From positions 1-48,065 of the forward strand of contig DASPKU010000016.1 in the NCBI GenBank assembly GCA_035627955.1: a stretch of DNA of 48,065 nucleotides, written 5' to 3'. The position numbers and the translations under genes were made by a program. Each line of letters opens with the position of its first letter. The first letter of the stretch is position 1. Origin of the DNA: Phycisphaerales bacterium. GTDB lineage: Bacteria; Planctomycetota; Phycisphaerae; Phycisphaerales; UBA1924. Of this stretch, positions 47,181 to 48,065 are shown piece after piece. The notes beneath the pieces were generated by a model that was not told the DNA's origin, made no database searches, and saw only the letters and a program-made list of their open reading frames with translations.

Positions 47181-48065
47181 ATGGGCTCTGACCTTGCAAG
47201 CGCGATGATCCAGCGTTTCAGCTCCCGCCAGGCGACGGTGGGGGTGGTGGGGCTGGGGTACGTCGGCCTGCCGCTGGTGCGCGCGATGCACGAGGCGGGG
47301 TTCCGCGTCGTCGGGTTCGACATCGACGACCGCAAGATCGAGATGCTCAAGGCGGGCGAGCCGTACCTCAAGCATCTGGGGGCGGAGCTGGTGCGGTCGC
47401 TCGCGGCGAGCGAGCGGTTCACGCCGACGGACAACCCCGACGACCTGCGGGCCTGCGACGCCATCGCGGTTTGCGTGCCGACGCCGCTGGGCAAGCACCA
47501 GGAGCCCGACCTCTCGTATGTGCAGCGCTCGATGGAGATGGTGGCGCGGGTGCTCAAGCCCGCGGCCCTCGTTTCGCTTGAATCGACGACCTACCCCGGC
47601 ACCACGCGCGAGCTGTGCCTGCCGATCCTGGAAGGGAACCAGCGCACCTGCGGGCAGGACTTCTTCCTCGTGTTCTCGCCCGAGCGCGAGGACCCGGGGC
47701 GGCAGGGCGTGGAGACGCGGACGATCCCGCGCCTGGTGGGGGGGATCGACGAGGCCAGCACGCGTGTGGGCGCGGCGTTCTACTCCGCGGCCATCGAGAA
47801 GGTGATCGCGGTGGAGTCGGCGGAGGTGGCGGAGGCCGCGAAGCTGCTGGAGAACATCTACCGGTCGGTCAACATCGCGCTGGTGAACGAGCTCAAGCCC
47901 GTGCTGGCGGACATGGGCATTGACATCTGGAAGGTGATCCGGGCCGCGGCGACCAAGCCTTTCGGGTTCCAGCCGTTCTACCCGGGGCCGGGGCTGGGCG
48001 GGCACTGCATCCCGATCGACCCGTTCTACCTCACGTGGAAGGCCCGCGAGGTGGGCATGCCCACG
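47181..48065 (+). CDS. Nucleotide-sugar dehydrogenase, UDP-GlcNAc type (3' end beyond window)
   Basis: These NAD-dependent enzymes oxidise C6 of UDP-sugars to the uronic acid for surface polysaccharides. The 295 residues present show the Rossmann motif GVVGLGYVGLPL, the NAD half (VCVPTPLG, ESTTYPGTT), the central helix region (AEVAEAAKLLENIYRSVNIA) and the catalytic Cys276 in GLGGHCIPIDPFYL. The set KPFGFQPFYPGPG before it resembles UDP-N-acetylglucosamine/mannosamine dehydrogenases more than UDP-glucose dehydrogenase. The C-terminal domain is cut by the window edge. Confidence 0.92.
   Translation, partial: MGSDLASAMIQRFSSRQATVGVVGLGYVGLPLVRAMHEAGFRVVGFDIDDRKIEMLKAGEPYLKHLGAELVRSLAASERFTPTDNPDDLRACDAIAVCVPTPLGKHQEPDLSYVQRSMEMVARVLKPAALVSLESTTYPGTTRELCLPILEGNQRTCGQDFFLVFSPEREDPGRQGVETRTIPRLVGGIDEASTRVGAAFYSAAIEKVIAVESAEVAEAAKLLENIYRSVNIALVNELKPVLADMGIDIWKVIRAAATKPFGFQPFYPGPGLGGHCIPIDPFYLTWKAREVGMPT

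Noticed and set aside
47103-48005. Extension of guanine deaminase by 300 residues
   Set aside because: It is the antisense shadow of the divergent nucleotide-sugar dehydrogenase; the amidohydrolase starts at ATG 47102.
1-48065. Insertion sequences, prophage genes, CRISPR arrays or rRNA genes
   Set aside because: I saw no transposase, integrase, terminal inverted repeats, regularly spaced repeats or rRNA sequence anywhere in the window.

Overview
The window is GC-rich bacterial chromosome with dense genes, many GTG and TTG starts and frequent 1-4 nt gene overlaps. The gene families point to a planctomycete, most likely class Phycisphaerae. The signs are an ExbB/ExbD operon with a von Willebrand A protein and very large secreted helical-repeat proteins, a membrane protein with a pseudopilin-like segment beside an ECF sigma factor, unusually long ribosomal proteins, and no adk, rpsD or rpmD in the ribosomal block. 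The class is an inference; no rRNA gene is present to confirm it. I saw no insertion sequence, prophage or CRISPR array.

Layout. 1-2370 (minus): the N-terminal part of RuvB, cut by the window edge, and a secreted protein of unknown function. 2545-19320 (plus): one S10-spc-alpha cluster (rpsJ rplC rplD rplW rplB rpsS rplV rpsC rplP rpmC rpsQ rplN rplX rplE rpsN rpsH rplF rplR rpsE rplO | secY map | infA | rpmJ rpsM rpsK rpoA | rplQ). It is split by intrinsic terminators and hairpins. L22 carries an N-terminal Cro/C1-like helix-turn-helix domain, a 350-nt structured spacer precedes rplD, and L2 and methionine aminopeptidase have substitutions at normally conserved positions. 19431-21132: a Cys-rich repeat lipoprotein, pheS without pheT, and tRNA-Gly(CCC). 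21181-21966 (minus): pyrH.

22375-32980 (plus) is the most distinctive block: eight genes, most overlapping by 4 nt. In order they are a VWA protein whose only membrane helix has a TonB-like S-x3-H motif, a secreted protein, ExbB, two ExbD proteins, a 918-aa secreted helical-repeat protein, a 954-aa bitopic protein and a secreted protein with a four-Cys zinc ribbon. I read it as a proton-motive-force-driven envelope machine in which the VWA protein takes the TonB position. Its substrate and role are unknown.

33022-38849: a stand-alone tRNA-binding-domain protein; an ECF sigma / anti-sigma / secreted coiled-coil cassette (minus); a DUF4286-like protein; a second ECF sigma factor followed by a membrane protein with a duplicated N-terminal module; and rpmI-rplT. 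38901-48065: an M50 site-2-type protease, an agmatinase-family hydrolase, a three-gene coupled set (an ApgM-type phosphoglycerate mutase homologue lacking its expected catalytic residues, a membrane protein, galactokinase), a POT peptide transporter, guanine deaminase, and the 5' part of a nucleotide-sugar dehydrogenase.

Promoter-like -10 boxes of the form TAnnnT recur. Before several translation genes a hairpin starts right where transcription should begin. In at least four genes the -10 box lies only 6-8 nt from the start codon, which suggests leaderless mRNAs.
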